Below, one piece after another: positions 1 to 9,861 of a DNA stretch of 29,612 nucleotides (within the stretch, counting starts at the first letter, position 1; each line of letters begins with the position of its first letter). The notes below the pieces were generated by a model. The model was not told where the DNA came from, ran no database searches, and saw only the letters and a program-made list of their open reading frames with translations. Made by a program: the position numbers and the translations under genes. This stretch comes from Candolleomyces eurysporus (taxonomy: Eukaryota; Basidiomycota; Agaricomycetes; Agaricales; Psathyrellaceae), in NCBI GenBank assembly GCA_027579435.1, contig JANBPK010001306.1:1-29612 (forward strand), given 5' to 3'.

Positions 1-1160
1 AGTACTTTTGGATAAACTATGTTAGCTGTAGTAGAATTATTGGCCTCTGGTGGGAAAATGACTTTGATCCTAGAATTTGATGTACAATGCAAAGAGCAGC
101 ATACAGCTGGCCACAAACAAATGTAGTGACAAACATTGGTCACTGGTGGATAGCTTTGGTCTGACCCATACCTGTACCTGCAGGTAATATGCACAAAAGT
201 AGCCCCAAAACAGTCCAAACAGGCCAAGATTGGGCTGTATAAAAGTGTACCCATCCACCTGGTGGGTAAGATGTATCTGTCCACCTGTCCTCCTGGTGGG
301 TAAGATGTACCCATCCACCTGTCCTCCNNNTGGGTAAGACGTACCTGTCCACCTGTCCTCCCATTGGGTAAGACGTACCTGTCCACCCATCCTCCCAGTG
401 GGTAAAATGTACCTGTCCTCCTGGTGGGTAGAAGTATCTTTCCACCTGTCCACTGGTCCACCTGGCAAGTACAGCATATCCATGGTGAACACCAAAAGAC
501 TGAATCTTATAGACCAATTCTAATGTGCTTTCCTGACTGCCCCTGTGACTTGTTGATAGTCTTTGCAAAGCAAAGGCAAACAGGAAGCTTGCTTTTTTCA
601 AGCACAAATGGTAGCTCTCCACTTGGGAACTTGCAAATAATGTACAGAATTGAAGCTCTTTTCCATGTATGTTGGCCACTCATCTTTCAAATTATTGCCA
701 TTTTTAGTCTGTACTGATCTTGTCAAAGCACTCCTTTGCTCCTCTTGAAGCTGAGGAATAGCTTCATCTGCCAATTGAGACCACTTAAAATCAGAAGTAG
801 CATGAGGAGACTGGCTTGGGATACTCATAGTTCAGGACTTTCAAGAATTCAGTAAAAAGACTGTCTGGCATGCTCAGCCTTACAATCAATCTCTCTAAGG
901 AGCAGTGGAAGATGTGTCCATAATATCAAGGTTTATCATATGGCACACTATTATTGTAAACAATAATATATCACATGCATAGGATGATTCATGATGAAAG
1001 AGTAGGCAAAATATCAATAAGAAAGCAATGCTAAAGATAAAACTACAAAACATATTGAATATAATATAAATGCAAAAAAGGATAATTATAGATATTTACC
1101 ACAAATTTAGGGTTATAAAAGCATAGGGTAAGGTCAATGGTATGAGTTTCGAGACATGGT
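1..1160. other. AT-rich flank with no supported gene
   Basis: This stretch is visibly richer in A and T than the array that follows and shares none of the array spacer blocks. Both strands carry only open frames of up to about 180 codons, which run through the 34-bp minisatellite and have no recognisable domain. On the minus strand, 598-828 and the frame next to it read like ordinary protein sequence and could be fragments of a decayed gene or transposable element, but I recognise no family. A three-base N gap lies at 328-330. A perfect 8-bp inverted repeat with a 4-nt loop sits at 949-968. Confidence 0.5.
263..456. repeat. 34-bp minisatellite, about 5.7 copies
   Basis: Units beginning TGGGTAAGA start at 263, 297, 331, 365, 399 and 425. 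The first four steps are exactly 34 bp. The fifth unit is 26 bp because it lacks 8 bp of the CCACCTGTCC part, and the last is incomplete. The NNN at 328-330 keeps the 34-bp register, so the gap size looks right. Because 34 is not a multiple of three, the open frames crossing it are probably accidental. Confidence 0.9.
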
Positions 1161-1309
1161 GTAGCTCAAAGGTGCGTGTGAGAGGGCTTTCGGGTATTAC
1201 TGAAGCAGCTGGCCACGGCCACAGAGGCACGACAACTCGGGGGATGGGAACGATTAGTCATGATTACATAAATATATTATGTCAGCGAATCCGTTGTGTT
1301 TTCATGTAG

Positions 1310-2174
1310 AGGAAGTCATTCCAGTAGGCAACATATATCAGAGCCCGACTGCTTTCCAGCCCCATCTACGCTCCCTTCTTCTCTGCCTCCTCCTTCTTCC
1401 ACCATTTTTGATTCCTGTTATTCTGGACCGACCTCGGAGTGACAGGAAAGTCGGGCTCGACTTTGCTAAACTCAAAGATCGAAGTGTCGTATCAGGTTAT
1501 CCACTCCATCCCTTGTCAGTCATATTTTCTGAGTTTACGGGAGTCACATCTTTCGGACCGCAGGAAGAAGCCATATTTCGAGATTAGTTGTGAGTCTTTG
1601 GGGCGCGGGAGAAAGGGAGACGATTAACTACCCAAGCACGACTAAATGTGAGGCAGGTGGGCTGCTCGAGAGGCGCTTGAAGCGATGTCTTCGCTCCGAA
1701 CACGTCTTCGCGAAATGCAGGCAATTATTTGGCGGTTACAGCTAGATTAAACCGTATGATGAATTAGTACTATCTAAACAAAGACTCTATTGCATCTCGT
1801 CATTGTGGGGGTGGGCGTCTGCGATTGGAAATACACCTGTTGTATCCGGGGTGAACTGGTGGCCGACGCAGGGTTTTTGGATTTCCTTCCACGCTTAGCC
1901 CCGGTAGGAGCGCATTTTTGAGCTGGCTTTCCACGTGAACCTGGCTGGGCCGCGATTAAATTATGTCGTTGGCGCCGGGATTGGGGTCGGCGGAGAGGAT
2001 ACGCTGAAGGCAGGCTGATTGTGGCTATATGGCATCAAAGCTAGAGGACGAAGGTCGAGGAAGCCTCCTAGATGTCATTGTTTGGTCCAGATGAGATGAC
2101 CAAACATCGCGGCACCCTCAGACATCACCAGTATTCGCAATGGACCCTCAGGTTAACAGCGACCACAACCCGGA
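1310..2174 (+). other. Spacer and type A leader before F-box gene 1
   Basis: It holds the shared spacer blocks, including the CGACCTCGGAGTGA block near 1430 and the paired GTTTGGTC/GACCAAAC motif at 2080-2105. The type A leader follows. It contains a short upstream ATG at 2140 whose frame (MDPQVNSDHNP...) is not the frame of the gene. An intron with GTAAGT donor at 2175 and CTACAG acceptor at 2231 then leads directly to the ATG at 2234. No other gene is visible here. Confidence 0.6.
2080..2105. promoter_or_regulatory. Inverted repeat GTTTGGTC/GACCAAAC
   Basis: Perfect 8-bp arms (2080-2087 and 2098-2105) flank the 10-nt spacer CAGATGAGAT, about 130 bp before the start of F-box gene 1. The same arrangement occurs before gene 3 (8013-8038, one mismatch). 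One-armed or diverged versions lie near 5080 and 11020, and a longer perfect version lies at 25732-25769. It could be a dyad protein-binding site or the remnant of a small mobile element; neither is shown. Confidence 0.5.
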
Positions 2175-2233
2175 GTAAGTCTGGTTATCGTCGTACCTTT
2201 TAAGTCCGGTAGCTAAACGGTCGATCTACAGCG

Positions 2234-3910
2234 ATGTCGACTCTGCAAGACTTTTGGTGCACTGACAAACTAGCACTACATATCTTTGCCTCTTTATCTG
2301 CTCCCGACCTTCGAAACTGCGCTCGTGTCTCCCGGTCGTTCAATCGCACCGCCGTACAGTCGGTCTTGGATCAACATAAAATCTGGAACGCACAAAAATC
2401 CGCAGACCTTCAGCTGGCAGATAATCCGAACGACCTGGATGGTCTTTCAGCACTCCTCCTATCAGTCCATGTCAAGAGCCTGGCCAGTGTCACCTTCAGC
2501 CTGGAAAGGGTGAACGCGCTGCAATCAGCGCTCAAGTCCTTCCACAAAATGCAGAGGCTCGTTAATCGAATGGAATCACTGCACACCGTGTATGTGAATT
2601 GGCCTTCAGACGCCTACCAGAATCAACCCATCAGCGACAAGATGCTGGCCACTGCATGCAAATGTGTGGAGGAGTTTCTGGACACGATCATTTCCAAGGG
2701 CTGTGCTACGTTGCAATTCAGTGGTTTCAACGCCTTTGCATCCAAGTACAAACTGAAGAAGAAGCCCGCTATCACAGCCGCAGAAACACCCAGGGCACCG
2801 ACGGCCGAGAGGTTATCCATTTGGGAAGGTGCCAGGGGATACCTTCCCTCTCGTCAAACCAGAGCAACCTCAGATGTATTGTCACCGCTTTCAGAAGAGG
2901 GCAATTATTCTCGGAAACCGAGTCGCTCTTCCATCTCGACTCCCTGGATATCCCTCACACCTTCCCCAAAGCTCGGCCAAGTCACCAAACTCACAACATT
3001 CTACGCAGACTCGGCCGACATCTTCCGACCACCTTTCTCTCGATGGACTTTCGCCCTCCTTAAGGCATCCGCCGTGACATGCATAACCCTCTGCTTCCAA
3101 GATATCCCGGACGATGGCGCTGAGTCCAAACTCATCCTCGATCGTTTAGCTGAAGCCATTCCCGATGTCACCACCATCCGTCTCTATAATGCCAGGTCAG
3201 GCCTCATGAAAGATGTCGTGGCCTGGCTCGGCCGCTTCCAGCAACTGGAACTCCTTCAGATAGACCCAGCATGTTTCTCTGCAGGAAACAATGTTGACGA
3301 TCTGGAGCTTCCGGCCCTCGCACGTCTCCCACACATTAGTCAACTCGATTCATCTTCACATTTCATATGTGTCTACCTAGCCTCCTGTCGTAGCATCGAC
3401 GGAGGACACCTTCCAAGAACTTTGGTTGTGATCATGAGGCACAGGTGGACGTCGTCTACGGAGTCCGCAGTTTCAGCTTTCATCAAGGATGTAGAGCGGC
3501 TTCACAACGCAATCGTAGAGGCACCTTTACAATGTCCTCAGCTCTGTATAGATTTGAGCTTCGACTGCTTTCCTGACAGAGCCAAAGCTTTGGGCTCAAT
3601 ATGGAATCGACTTGACTCCCCTGTTAGCGACGCTAAGGAAGTATCGCTTGGAGCTCCACCATGCTTTCGCCCCACCGAATCCGGGCAAGAGCTATCCCTC
3701 TTCTTGCGTATCACGGCCACAGAAGACGAGATACAGCGGGGAGGTGTGGATAAAGAAGTCATAGCATTTTGCCAGATGTTTCCCACTCTGAAGGAAATCG
3801 TACTCTCCCTGTATGTCCCCTCTGGTTCAGTAATCCCTCTGAGGAAAGGAAGATTTGACAAGATTAAGTCCGTCTGTCCTGAGCTCCACTGTGCCTCGCT
3901 AGATTTATGA
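2234..3910 (+). CDS. F-box-like protein, array copy 1 (558 aa)
   Basis: Uninterrupted single-exon frame with TGA stop. Residues about 5-50 (FWCTDKLALHIFASL, then APDLRNCARVSRSFN) resemble an F-box, the motif that binds Skp1 in SCF ubiquitin ligases. The rest has no clear repeat. Residues about 180-260 are Ser/Pro-rich and probably disordered, and about 290-558 look like irregular leucine-rich segments that could bind a substrate. The ATG at 2234 is chosen because it follows a 57-nt leader intron (2175-2231) and all five copies start here. It pairs with copy 3 by leader and by most of the protein, for example the PSGSVIPLRKG stretch near the C-terminus, but residues about 385-408 match copies 2 and 5. 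Function as an SCF adaptor is inferred; substrate unknown. Confidence 0.72.
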   Translation: MSTLQDFWCTDKLALHIFASLSAPDLRNCARVSRSFNRTAVQSVLDQHKIWNAQKSADLQLADNPNDLDGLSALLLSVHVKSLASVTFSLERVNALQSALKSFHKMQRLVNRMESLHTVYVNWPSDAYQNQPISDKMLATACKCVEEFLDTIISKGCATLQFSGFNAFASKYKLKKKPAITAAETPRAPTAERLSIWEGARGYLPSRQTRATSDVLSPLSEEGNYSRKPSRSSISTPWISLTPSPKLGQVTKLTTFYADSADIFRPPFSRWTFALLKASAVTCITLCFQDIPDDGAESKLILDRLAEAIPDVTTIRLYNARSGLMKDVVAWLGRFQQLELLQIDPACFSAGNNVDDLELPALARLPHISQLDSSSHFICVYLASCRSIDGGHLPRTLVVIMRHRWTSSTESAVSAFIKDVERLHNAIVEAPLQCPQLCIDLSFDCFPDRAKALGSIWNRLDSPVSDAKEVSLGAPPCFRPTESGQELSLFLRITATEDEIQRGGVDKEVIAFCQMFPTLKEIVLSLYVPSGSVIPLRKGRFDKIKSVCPELHCASLDL

Positions 3911-5825
3911 ATGTATGATACGATTACATCAATGTATGTATATTTATTGCGCGTCTATAATTCAACATCGCTTTGCCTTTCACAGTCTTCTCTCATCCAA
4001 TAAAGCCTGAAAGAAATTTTCGAGTCGAAGCGGCCAAGAAACAAAATGTCTCCCATGCGTGGAAGGTCGATAGACATGAATTTACAACAACAAACATCTA
4101 GTCTGATGGGTTACGTAACTGGTACCATTGAGACTCCATAATTCTCGTCATAATACCAACTACCCCACTCTCTCCTCGCCACCCCCCGGCCATGCCATCA
4201 AGAAGCAGGCTATCCCAGGAGGCAACATACATTTCAGCCCGACCTCTTTCTCGTCCCTTCTATGCTCCCCTCTTCTTCGCCCCCTCCTTCCACCATTTTG
4301 ATTCCTGTTGTTTTGGCCCGACCTCGGAGTGATAGGGAAGTCGGGCTTTCCTTAGCTTAATCCCAAAGGTCGAAGTATCGTATCAAGATAGTCGCTCCTT
4401 CTTTTCTTAGGCACGTTTTCTGAGTTTATGGGAGTCGCATCTTTCGTTAGTTGTGAGTCTTTGGAGCGCGGGAGACGATTTAAATATTTACCGCCCAAGC
4501 ACGACCAAATGTGAGGCGGGTGGGCCGTCCGAGAGGCACTTGAAGCGGTGTGTTCGTTTCGAACACGTCCTCGTGAAAAGCAAGAAGCAATTATTTGGCA
4601 GTTACACTGACGGCGATAGCTAGATTAGAGCGTATGACGAATTAGTACTATTTAAGCAAAGATTCTATTACTATTGCTACTTTCAGTCTACAATCGGATC
4701 ACCAACTCAGAACGACGCAATGAGGGTGGTGTTGACCCGTTTCGTCGTTGTGGGATTGGATGTCTGCGGTTGAAAATACGCCTCCTGTATTCTGGGTGAA
4801 CTGGTGGCTGACACAGGGTTTTTGGGTTTCCTTCTACGCTTGGCCCCCGTAGGAGCTCCTCTTTGAGCTGGCTTTCCACATTGAGCGGTCAGTGAACCTG
4901 GCTGGGCCGCGATGAATTACGCCGTTGGCGCCGGGATTGGGGTCGACGGAACGGATACCTTGAGGGTAGACTGATTGTGGCTATATGGCGTCGGCATTTG
5001 GGAGATATCGGGTTAGAGGACAAAGGGAGTGCGGTTTGTGCGAGGAAGCCTTTGAGGCACGATGCCATCTAGATGAGATGACCAAACATCGCGGACATGG
5101 TCATATCATCATGGACAGACTTATCATACTATTCTCCACACATCCACCATGGATTCGGGGACTCACTGATTTTCTCTCTTACTCAGCGGCCGAGTTGAGA
5201 TATATACCCCCTNCTCATCCCTNGAAATAGGCCTTCTACTTCGAAGATAGGGATCGACTCGCCGTCATCAGAGTCATTTCAGCTCGGTTTAATCGTCAGT
5301 CTGGGATGAACTAGCATCGCGGTGTGTCGACATAATCGCTATTTAAAAAAAGGAGTCGGCCGTCTTACACACTTAGCTGAAGAAACCTTTCAAGAAGGTA
5401 TCGTAAACCCGCTCGAATTCTGGGCGCTCTCTAAACAATTCTACAACTGTATCCCAATCGTGGAACTTGTCTCCAATCACCCCTCATGTCTACCTTGCAC
5501 GACCATCACTACAGGGTTAGAGCGGGGGAGGCTTGGCGCCTTTTGCCGTAGAATCGCCTGAATTTCTCGATGACGGCGGTGCTTTCGAAAGGGCGGTGTT
5601 GAACTCGAGTTCGTACTCACCCATTTTGTCTCTACAGACATTGCGCTGGGATAAGCGCCTTAGCATAGCCACCTGAAATTGTTCCTGGAGTTTCGAGTCA
5701 CCCCGCATCACTTTCACTCATCCCACCTTACATTCGAGCCGAAAAACGGCAACAAAAGAGCGGGGAACGATACCATATATTCTTTCCTAGTAAAAACCCA
5801 TACAAGGAGTGTCCAGGAATCTTGA
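3911..5825 (+). other. Long array spacer before F-box gene 2
   Basis: This 1.9-kb spacer has the shared 3' block, the CCGACCTCGG block with a 7-bp inverted repeat (GCCCGAC at 4316-4322, GTCGGGC at 4340-4346) and a stretch at about 4685-4745 related to the last codons of MTO1. It also has the GACCAAACATCGCGG motif (5080). From about 5095 it carries an extra block absent from the short spacers; part of that block recurs inverted near 25.6 kb. Single Ns lie at 5213 and 5223. Several open frames of 60-80 codons are present, but none is preserved between spacers, so I call no gene. Confidence 0.55.
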
Positions 5826-5883
5826 GTGAGTCTGAGCATTGTCGTACCGCTGAAGTCCATTTGCTAACGGTCGATTCACAGCA
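5761..5883 (+). promoter_or_regulatory. Type B leader with 56-nt intron, gene 2
   Basis: The leader begins with GGGGAACGATACCATATATT, a TATA-like stretch shared with genes 4 and 5. It ends in an intron with GTGAGT donor at 5826, a GCTAAC branch-like site and CACAG acceptor at 5881, two bases before the ATG. Nearly the same sequence precedes genes 4 and 5. The type A leaders share only the intron's 3' half and the bases after it. Promoter role is inferred from position and conservation. Confidence 0.5.
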
Positions 5884-7560
5884 ATGTCGATTCTGCAAGA
5901 CTTTTGGTGCACTGATGAGCTAGCACTACATACTTTCGCCTCGTTACCTGCTCCCGACCTTCGAAATTGCGCTCAGGTTTCCCGGTCGTTCAATCGTATC
6001 GCCGTACAGTCAGTCTTAGATCAACATGAAATCTGGAATGCACAACGATCCGCAGTCCTAAAACTAGCAGATAATCCGAACGACCTGGATGGTCTTTCAG
6101 CGCTCCTCCTATCAGTCCATGTCAAGAGCCTGACCAGTGTCACCTTCAACCTGGAAAGAGTGACCTCGCTGCAATCAGCGCTCAAGTCCTTCCACAAAAT
6201 GCAGAGGCTCGTTGATCGAATGGCATTACTGCACACTGTGTATGTGAATTGGCCTTCAGACGCCTACCAGAATCAACCCATCAGCGACAAGATGCTGGCC
6301 ACTGCATGTAAATGTGTGGAGGAGTTTCTGGACACGATCATTTCCAAGGGCTGTGCTACGTTGCAATTCGATGGTTTCAACGCCTTTGCATCCAAGTACA
6401 AGCTGAAGAAAACCCCCGCGATCACAGCCGCAGAAACACCCAGGGCACCGACGGCTGAGAGGTTATCCATTTGGGAAGGTGCCAGGGGATACCTTCCCTC
6501 TCGCCACACCAGAGCGACCTCAGATGTATCGTCCCCGCTTTCAGAAGAGGGCAATTATTCTCGGAAACCGAGCCGCTTTTCCATCTCGACTCCCTGGATA
6601 TCCCTCACACCTTCCCCGAAGCTCAGTCAAGTCACCAAACTCACAACATTCCGCGCGGACTCGACCGGCGTCTTCCGACCACCTTTCTCTCAATGGACTT
6701 TCGCCCTTCTTAAGGCATCCGCCGTGACCTCCATTGACCTCTCCCTCCAGGATATCCCGAACGATGGCGTTGAGTCCAAACTCATCCTCGATCGTTTAGC
6801 CGAAGCCATTCCTGATGTCACCAACATACGTCTCTATGACGCCAGGTCAGGTCTCATGAAAGATTTCGTAGCCTGGCTAGGCCGCTTCCAGCAGCTGCGG
6901 TTCCTTTATATAGAGCCGACATGTTTGTCTGCAGGAAACAATATTGACGACCTGGATCTTCAAGCCCTCGCACGTCTCCCAGGCATTGGTCGACTCGCTT
7001 CATCTTCACGTTTCCTATGTGCCTACCTAGCCTCCTGTCGTAGCATCGACGGAGGACACCTTCCAAGAACTTTGGTTGTGATCATGAGGCACAGGTGGAC
7101 GTCGTCTACGGAGTCGGCAGTTTCAGCTTTCATCAAGGATGTTGAGCGGCTTCATAGCGCAATCGTAGAGGCACCTTTACAATGCTTTAGGCTCGGTATA
7201 GATTTGAGCTTCGACCGCTTTCCTGACAGAGCCAAAGCGTTGGGCTGTATATGGAATCGACCTGACTCCCCTGTTAGCGACGCTAAGCAAGAATCGCTTG
7301 AAACTCCGCCGTGCTTTCGCCCCACCGAATCCGGGCCTTGCCTAACCCTCGTCTTGCGTATTACGGGACCAGGAGACGAGATACAGCGGGGAGTTCTGGA
7401 TAAAGAAGTTATAGCATTCTGCAGGATGTTCCCCACTCTGAAAGAAATTAGTTTCTGCCCGTATGGCCCCTTTGGTCCAGTACTCCCTCTTAGGAAAGAA
7501 GGATTTGACAAACTCAAGTCCATCTGTCCTGAGCTCTACCGTGCCTCGCTATATTTATGA
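5884..7560 (+). CDS. F-box-like protein, array copy 2 (558 aa)
   Basis: Complete single-exon frame, same length as copy 1. The F-box-like segment is at residues about 5-50 (FWCTDELALHTFASLPAPDL), where it reads AQVSRSFNRIAV as in the B-type copies instead of ARVSRSFNRTAV. The C-terminal 60 residues (GPVLPLRKEGFDKLKSICPE) match copy 5 almost exactly and differ from copies 1 and 3. Its leader is type B. The likely role, by family analogy, is a Skp1-binding substrate adaptor of an SCF ubiquitin ligase in nucleus or cytosol; no substrate domain is recognisable. No frame damage is seen, so it is probably functional. Confidence 0.72.
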   Translation: MSILQDFWCTDELALHTFASLPAPDLRNCAQVSRSFNRIAVQSVLDQHEIWNAQRSAVLKLADNPNDLDGLSALLLSVHVKSLTSVTFNLERVTSLQSALKSFHKMQRLVDRMALLHTVYVNWPSDAYQNQPISDKMLATACKCVEEFLDTIISKGCATLQFDGFNAFASKYKLKKTPAITAAETPRAPTAERLSIWEGARGYLPSRHTRATSDVSSPLSEEGNYSRKPSRFSISTPWISLTPSPKLSQVTKLTTFRADSTGVFRPPFSQWTFALLKASAVTSIDLSLQDIPNDGVESKLILDRLAEAIPDVTNIRLYDARSGLMKDFVAWLGRFQQLRFLYIEPTCLSAGNNIDDLDLQALARLPGIGRLASSSRFLCAYLASCRSIDGGHLPRTLVVIMRHRWTSSTESAVSAFIKDVERLHSAIVEAPLQCFRLGIDLSFDRFPDRAKALGCIWNRPDSPVSDAKQESLETPPCFRPTESGPCLTLVLRITGPGDEIQRGVLDKEVIAFCRMFPTLKEISFCPYGPFGPVLPLRKEGFDKLKSICPELYRASLYL

Positions 7561-8125
7561 ATGCATGATACGGTCACACTTATGTATATATCTTCTCTCC
7601 TCATCCAACACAGCCCGAAAGAAATTTCGAGTCGAAGCGGCCAAGAAACAAATTGTCTCCCATGCGCCGAAAATCTACAAACATCTAGTCTGATGGGTTA
7701 CTGAGCCGATACCATTGACATTCCCCCACTCTCTCCTCGCCACCTGCGTCCACGCCATCAAAAGTAGGCCATCCCAGGAGGCGACATACATTTTAGCCCG
7801 ACCTCTTTCCAGTCCCAGCTACACTCCCTTCCTGTCGTTTTACCCCGACCTCGGAGTGATAGGGGAGTCGGGCTCGACTTTGCTGAACTCTGGCTGGGCC
7901 GCGATTAAATTATGTCGTTGGCACCGGGGTTGGGGTCGGCGGAGAGCAGGCTGATTGTGGCTATATGGCATCAAAGGTAGAGGACGAAGGTCGCTTCCTC
8001 CGAGATGTCATTGTTTGGTCCAGATGAGATGACCAAGCATCGCGGCACCCTCAGACATCCACGGTTGCGGTTGACATCACCACGTATTCGCAATGGACCC
8101 TCAGGTTAACAGCAACCACAACCCG
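7561..8125 (+). other. Short array spacer before F-box gene 3
   Basis: At 565 bp this is the shortest spacer. It has the common 3' block and the CCCGACCTCGG block (arms 7844-7849 and 7867-7872). It then jumps straight to the CTGGCTGGGCCGCGATTAAA block and the type A leader, so about 0.4 kb of middle blocks found in other spacers is missing. The GTTTGGTC inverted repeat is at 8013-8038. Confidence 0.55.
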
Positions 8126-8184
8126 GTAAGTCTGCTCATCGTCGTACCTTTCAAGTCCGGTAGCTAAACGGTCGATCCACAGCG
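8093..8184 (+). promoter_or_regulatory. Type A leader of gene 3 with upstream ATG
   Basis: An ATG at 8093 opens MDPQVNSNHNP, followed by an intron with GTAAGT donor at 8126 and CACAG acceptor at 8182. After splicing, the upstream frame (33 nt) does not join the main frame. It would run past the gene's ATG at 8185 and stop near 8220, so the two starts compete. Gene 1 has the same leader with a slightly shifted donor. Whether it represses translation is inference. Confidence 0.5.
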
Positions 8185-9861
8185 ATGTCGACTCTGCAAG
8201 ACTTTTGGTGCACTGACGAACTAGCACTACATACCTTTGCCTCTTTACCTGCTCCCGACCTTCGAAACTGCGCTCGTGTCTCCCGGTCGTTCAATCGCAC
8301 CGCCGTACAGTCGGTCCTGGATCAGCATAAAGTCTGGAACGCACAACAATCCGCAGACCTTCAGCTGGCAGATAATCCGAACGACCTGGATGGTCTTTCA
8401 GCACTCCTCCTATCAGTCCATGTCAAGAGCCTGGCCAGTGTCACCTTCAGCCTGGAAAGGGTGAACGCGCTGCAATCAGCGCTCAAGTCCTTCCACAAAA
8501 TGCAGAGGCTCGTTAATCGAATGGAATCACTGCACACCGTGTATGTGAATTGGCCTTCAGACGACTACCAGAATCAACCCATCAGCGACAAGATGCTGGC
8601 CACTGCATGCAAATGTGTGGAGGAGTTTCTGGATACGATCATTTCCAAGGGCTGTGCTACGTTGCAATTCAGTGGTTTCGACGCCTTTGCATCCAAGTAC
8701 AAAATGAAGAAGAATCCCGCTATCACAGCCGCAGAAATACCCAGGGCACCGACGGCTGAGAGGTCATCCATTTGGGAAGGTGCCAGGGGATACCTTCCCT
8801 CTCGTCAAACCAGAGCAACCTCAGATGTATCGTCACGGCTCTCAGAAGAGGGCAATTATTCTCGGAAACCGAGTCGCTTTTCCATCTCGACTCCCTGGAT
8901 ATCCCTCACACCTTCCCCGAAGCTCAGCCAAGTCACCAAACTCACAACATTCTACGCAGACTCGGCCGGCATCTTCCGACCGCCTTTCTCTCAATGGACC
9001 TTCGCCCTCCTTAAGGCATCCGCCGTGACATGCGTAACCCTCTGCTTCCAAGATATCCCGGACGATGGCGCTGAGTCCAAGCTCATACTGGATCGTTTAG
9101 CTGAAGCCATTCCCGATGTCACCACCATACGCCTCTATAATGCCAGGTCAGGCCTCATGAAAGATGTCGTAGCCTGGCTAGGCCGCTTCCAGCAACTGCA
9201 ACTCCTTCAGATAGACCCGGCATGTTTCTCTGCAGGAGACAATATTGACGATCTGGAGCTTCAAGCCCTCGCACGTCTCCCACACATTGATCAACTCGAT
9301 TCATCTTCGCATTTCCTATGTGCCTACCTAGCCTCCTGTCGCAGCGTCGATGGAGGACCCCTTGCAAGAACTTTGGAGGTGGTCATGAGCCACACATGGA
9401 CGTCGTCTACGGAGTCGGCAGTTTCAGCTTTCATAAAGGATGTTGAGCGGCTTCACAACGTAATCCTAGAGGCACCTTTACAATGTCCTCAGCTCTGTAT
9501 AGATTTGAGCTTCGACTGCTTTTCTGACAGAGCCAAAGCTTTGGGCTCAATATGGAATCGACTTGACTCCCCTGTCAGCGACGCCAAGGAAGTATCGTTT
9601 GAAGCTCCACCATGCTTTCGCCCCACCGAATCCGGGCAAGAGCTATCCCTCTTCTTGCGTATCACGGCCACAGAAGACGAGATACAGCGGGGAGGTGTGG
9701 ATAAAGAAGTCATAGCATTTTGCCGGATGTTTCCCACTCTGAAGGAAATCGTACTCTCCCCGTATGTCCCCTCTGGTTCAGTAATCCCTCTGAGGAAAGG
9801 AGGATTTGACAAGCTCAAGTCCGTCTGTCCTGAGCTCCACTGTGCCTCGCTATATTTATGA
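8185..9861 (+). CDS. F-box-like protein, array copy 3 (558 aa)
   Basis: Complete single-exon frame. It is the closest partner of copy 1: both start MSTLQDFW, share HKxWNAQxSADLQL near residue 55, CFQDIPDDGAESK near 290 and PSGSVIPLRKG near 535, and have the type A leader. It differs from copy 1 at residues about 385-410 (CRSVDGGPLARTLEVVMSH), where it resembles copy 4. F-box-like segment at residues 5-50. Assumed role is an SCF-type adaptor, as for the other copies. Confidence 0.72.
   Translation: MSTLQDFWCTDELALHTFASLPAPDLRNCARVSRSFNRTAVQSVLDQHKVWNAQQSADLQLADNPNDLDGLSALLLSVHVKSLASVTFSLERVNALQSALKSFHKMQRLVNRMESLHTVYVNWPSDDYQNQPISDKMLATACKCVEEFLDTIISKGCATLQFSGFDAFASKYKMKKNPAITAAEIPRAPTAERSSIWEGARGYLPSRQTRATSDVSSRLSEEGNYSRKPSRFSISTPWISLTPSPKLSQVTKLTTFYADSAGIFRPPFSQWTFALLKASAVTCVTLCFQDIPDDGAESKLILDRLAEAIPDVTTIRLYNARSGLMKDVVAWLGRFQQLQLLQIDPACFSAGDNIDDLELQALARLPHIDQLDSSSHFLCAYLASCRSVDGGPLARTLEVVMSHTWTSSTESAVSAFIKDVERLHNVILEAPLQCPQLCIDLSFDCFSDRAKALGSIWNRLDSPVSDAKEVSFEAPPCFRPTESGQELSLFLRITATEDEIQRGGVDKEVIAFCRMFPTLKEIVLSPYVPSGSVIPLRKGGFDKLKSVCPELHCASLYL

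Noticed and set aside
263..456. CRISPR-like array
   Set aside because: Head-to-tail 34-bp units without unique spacers in a eukaryotic context: a minisatellite.
2599..3100. Other-frame open frames inside the F-box genes
   Set aside because: They recur in all five copies only because the genes are similar; they are shadows of the main frame.
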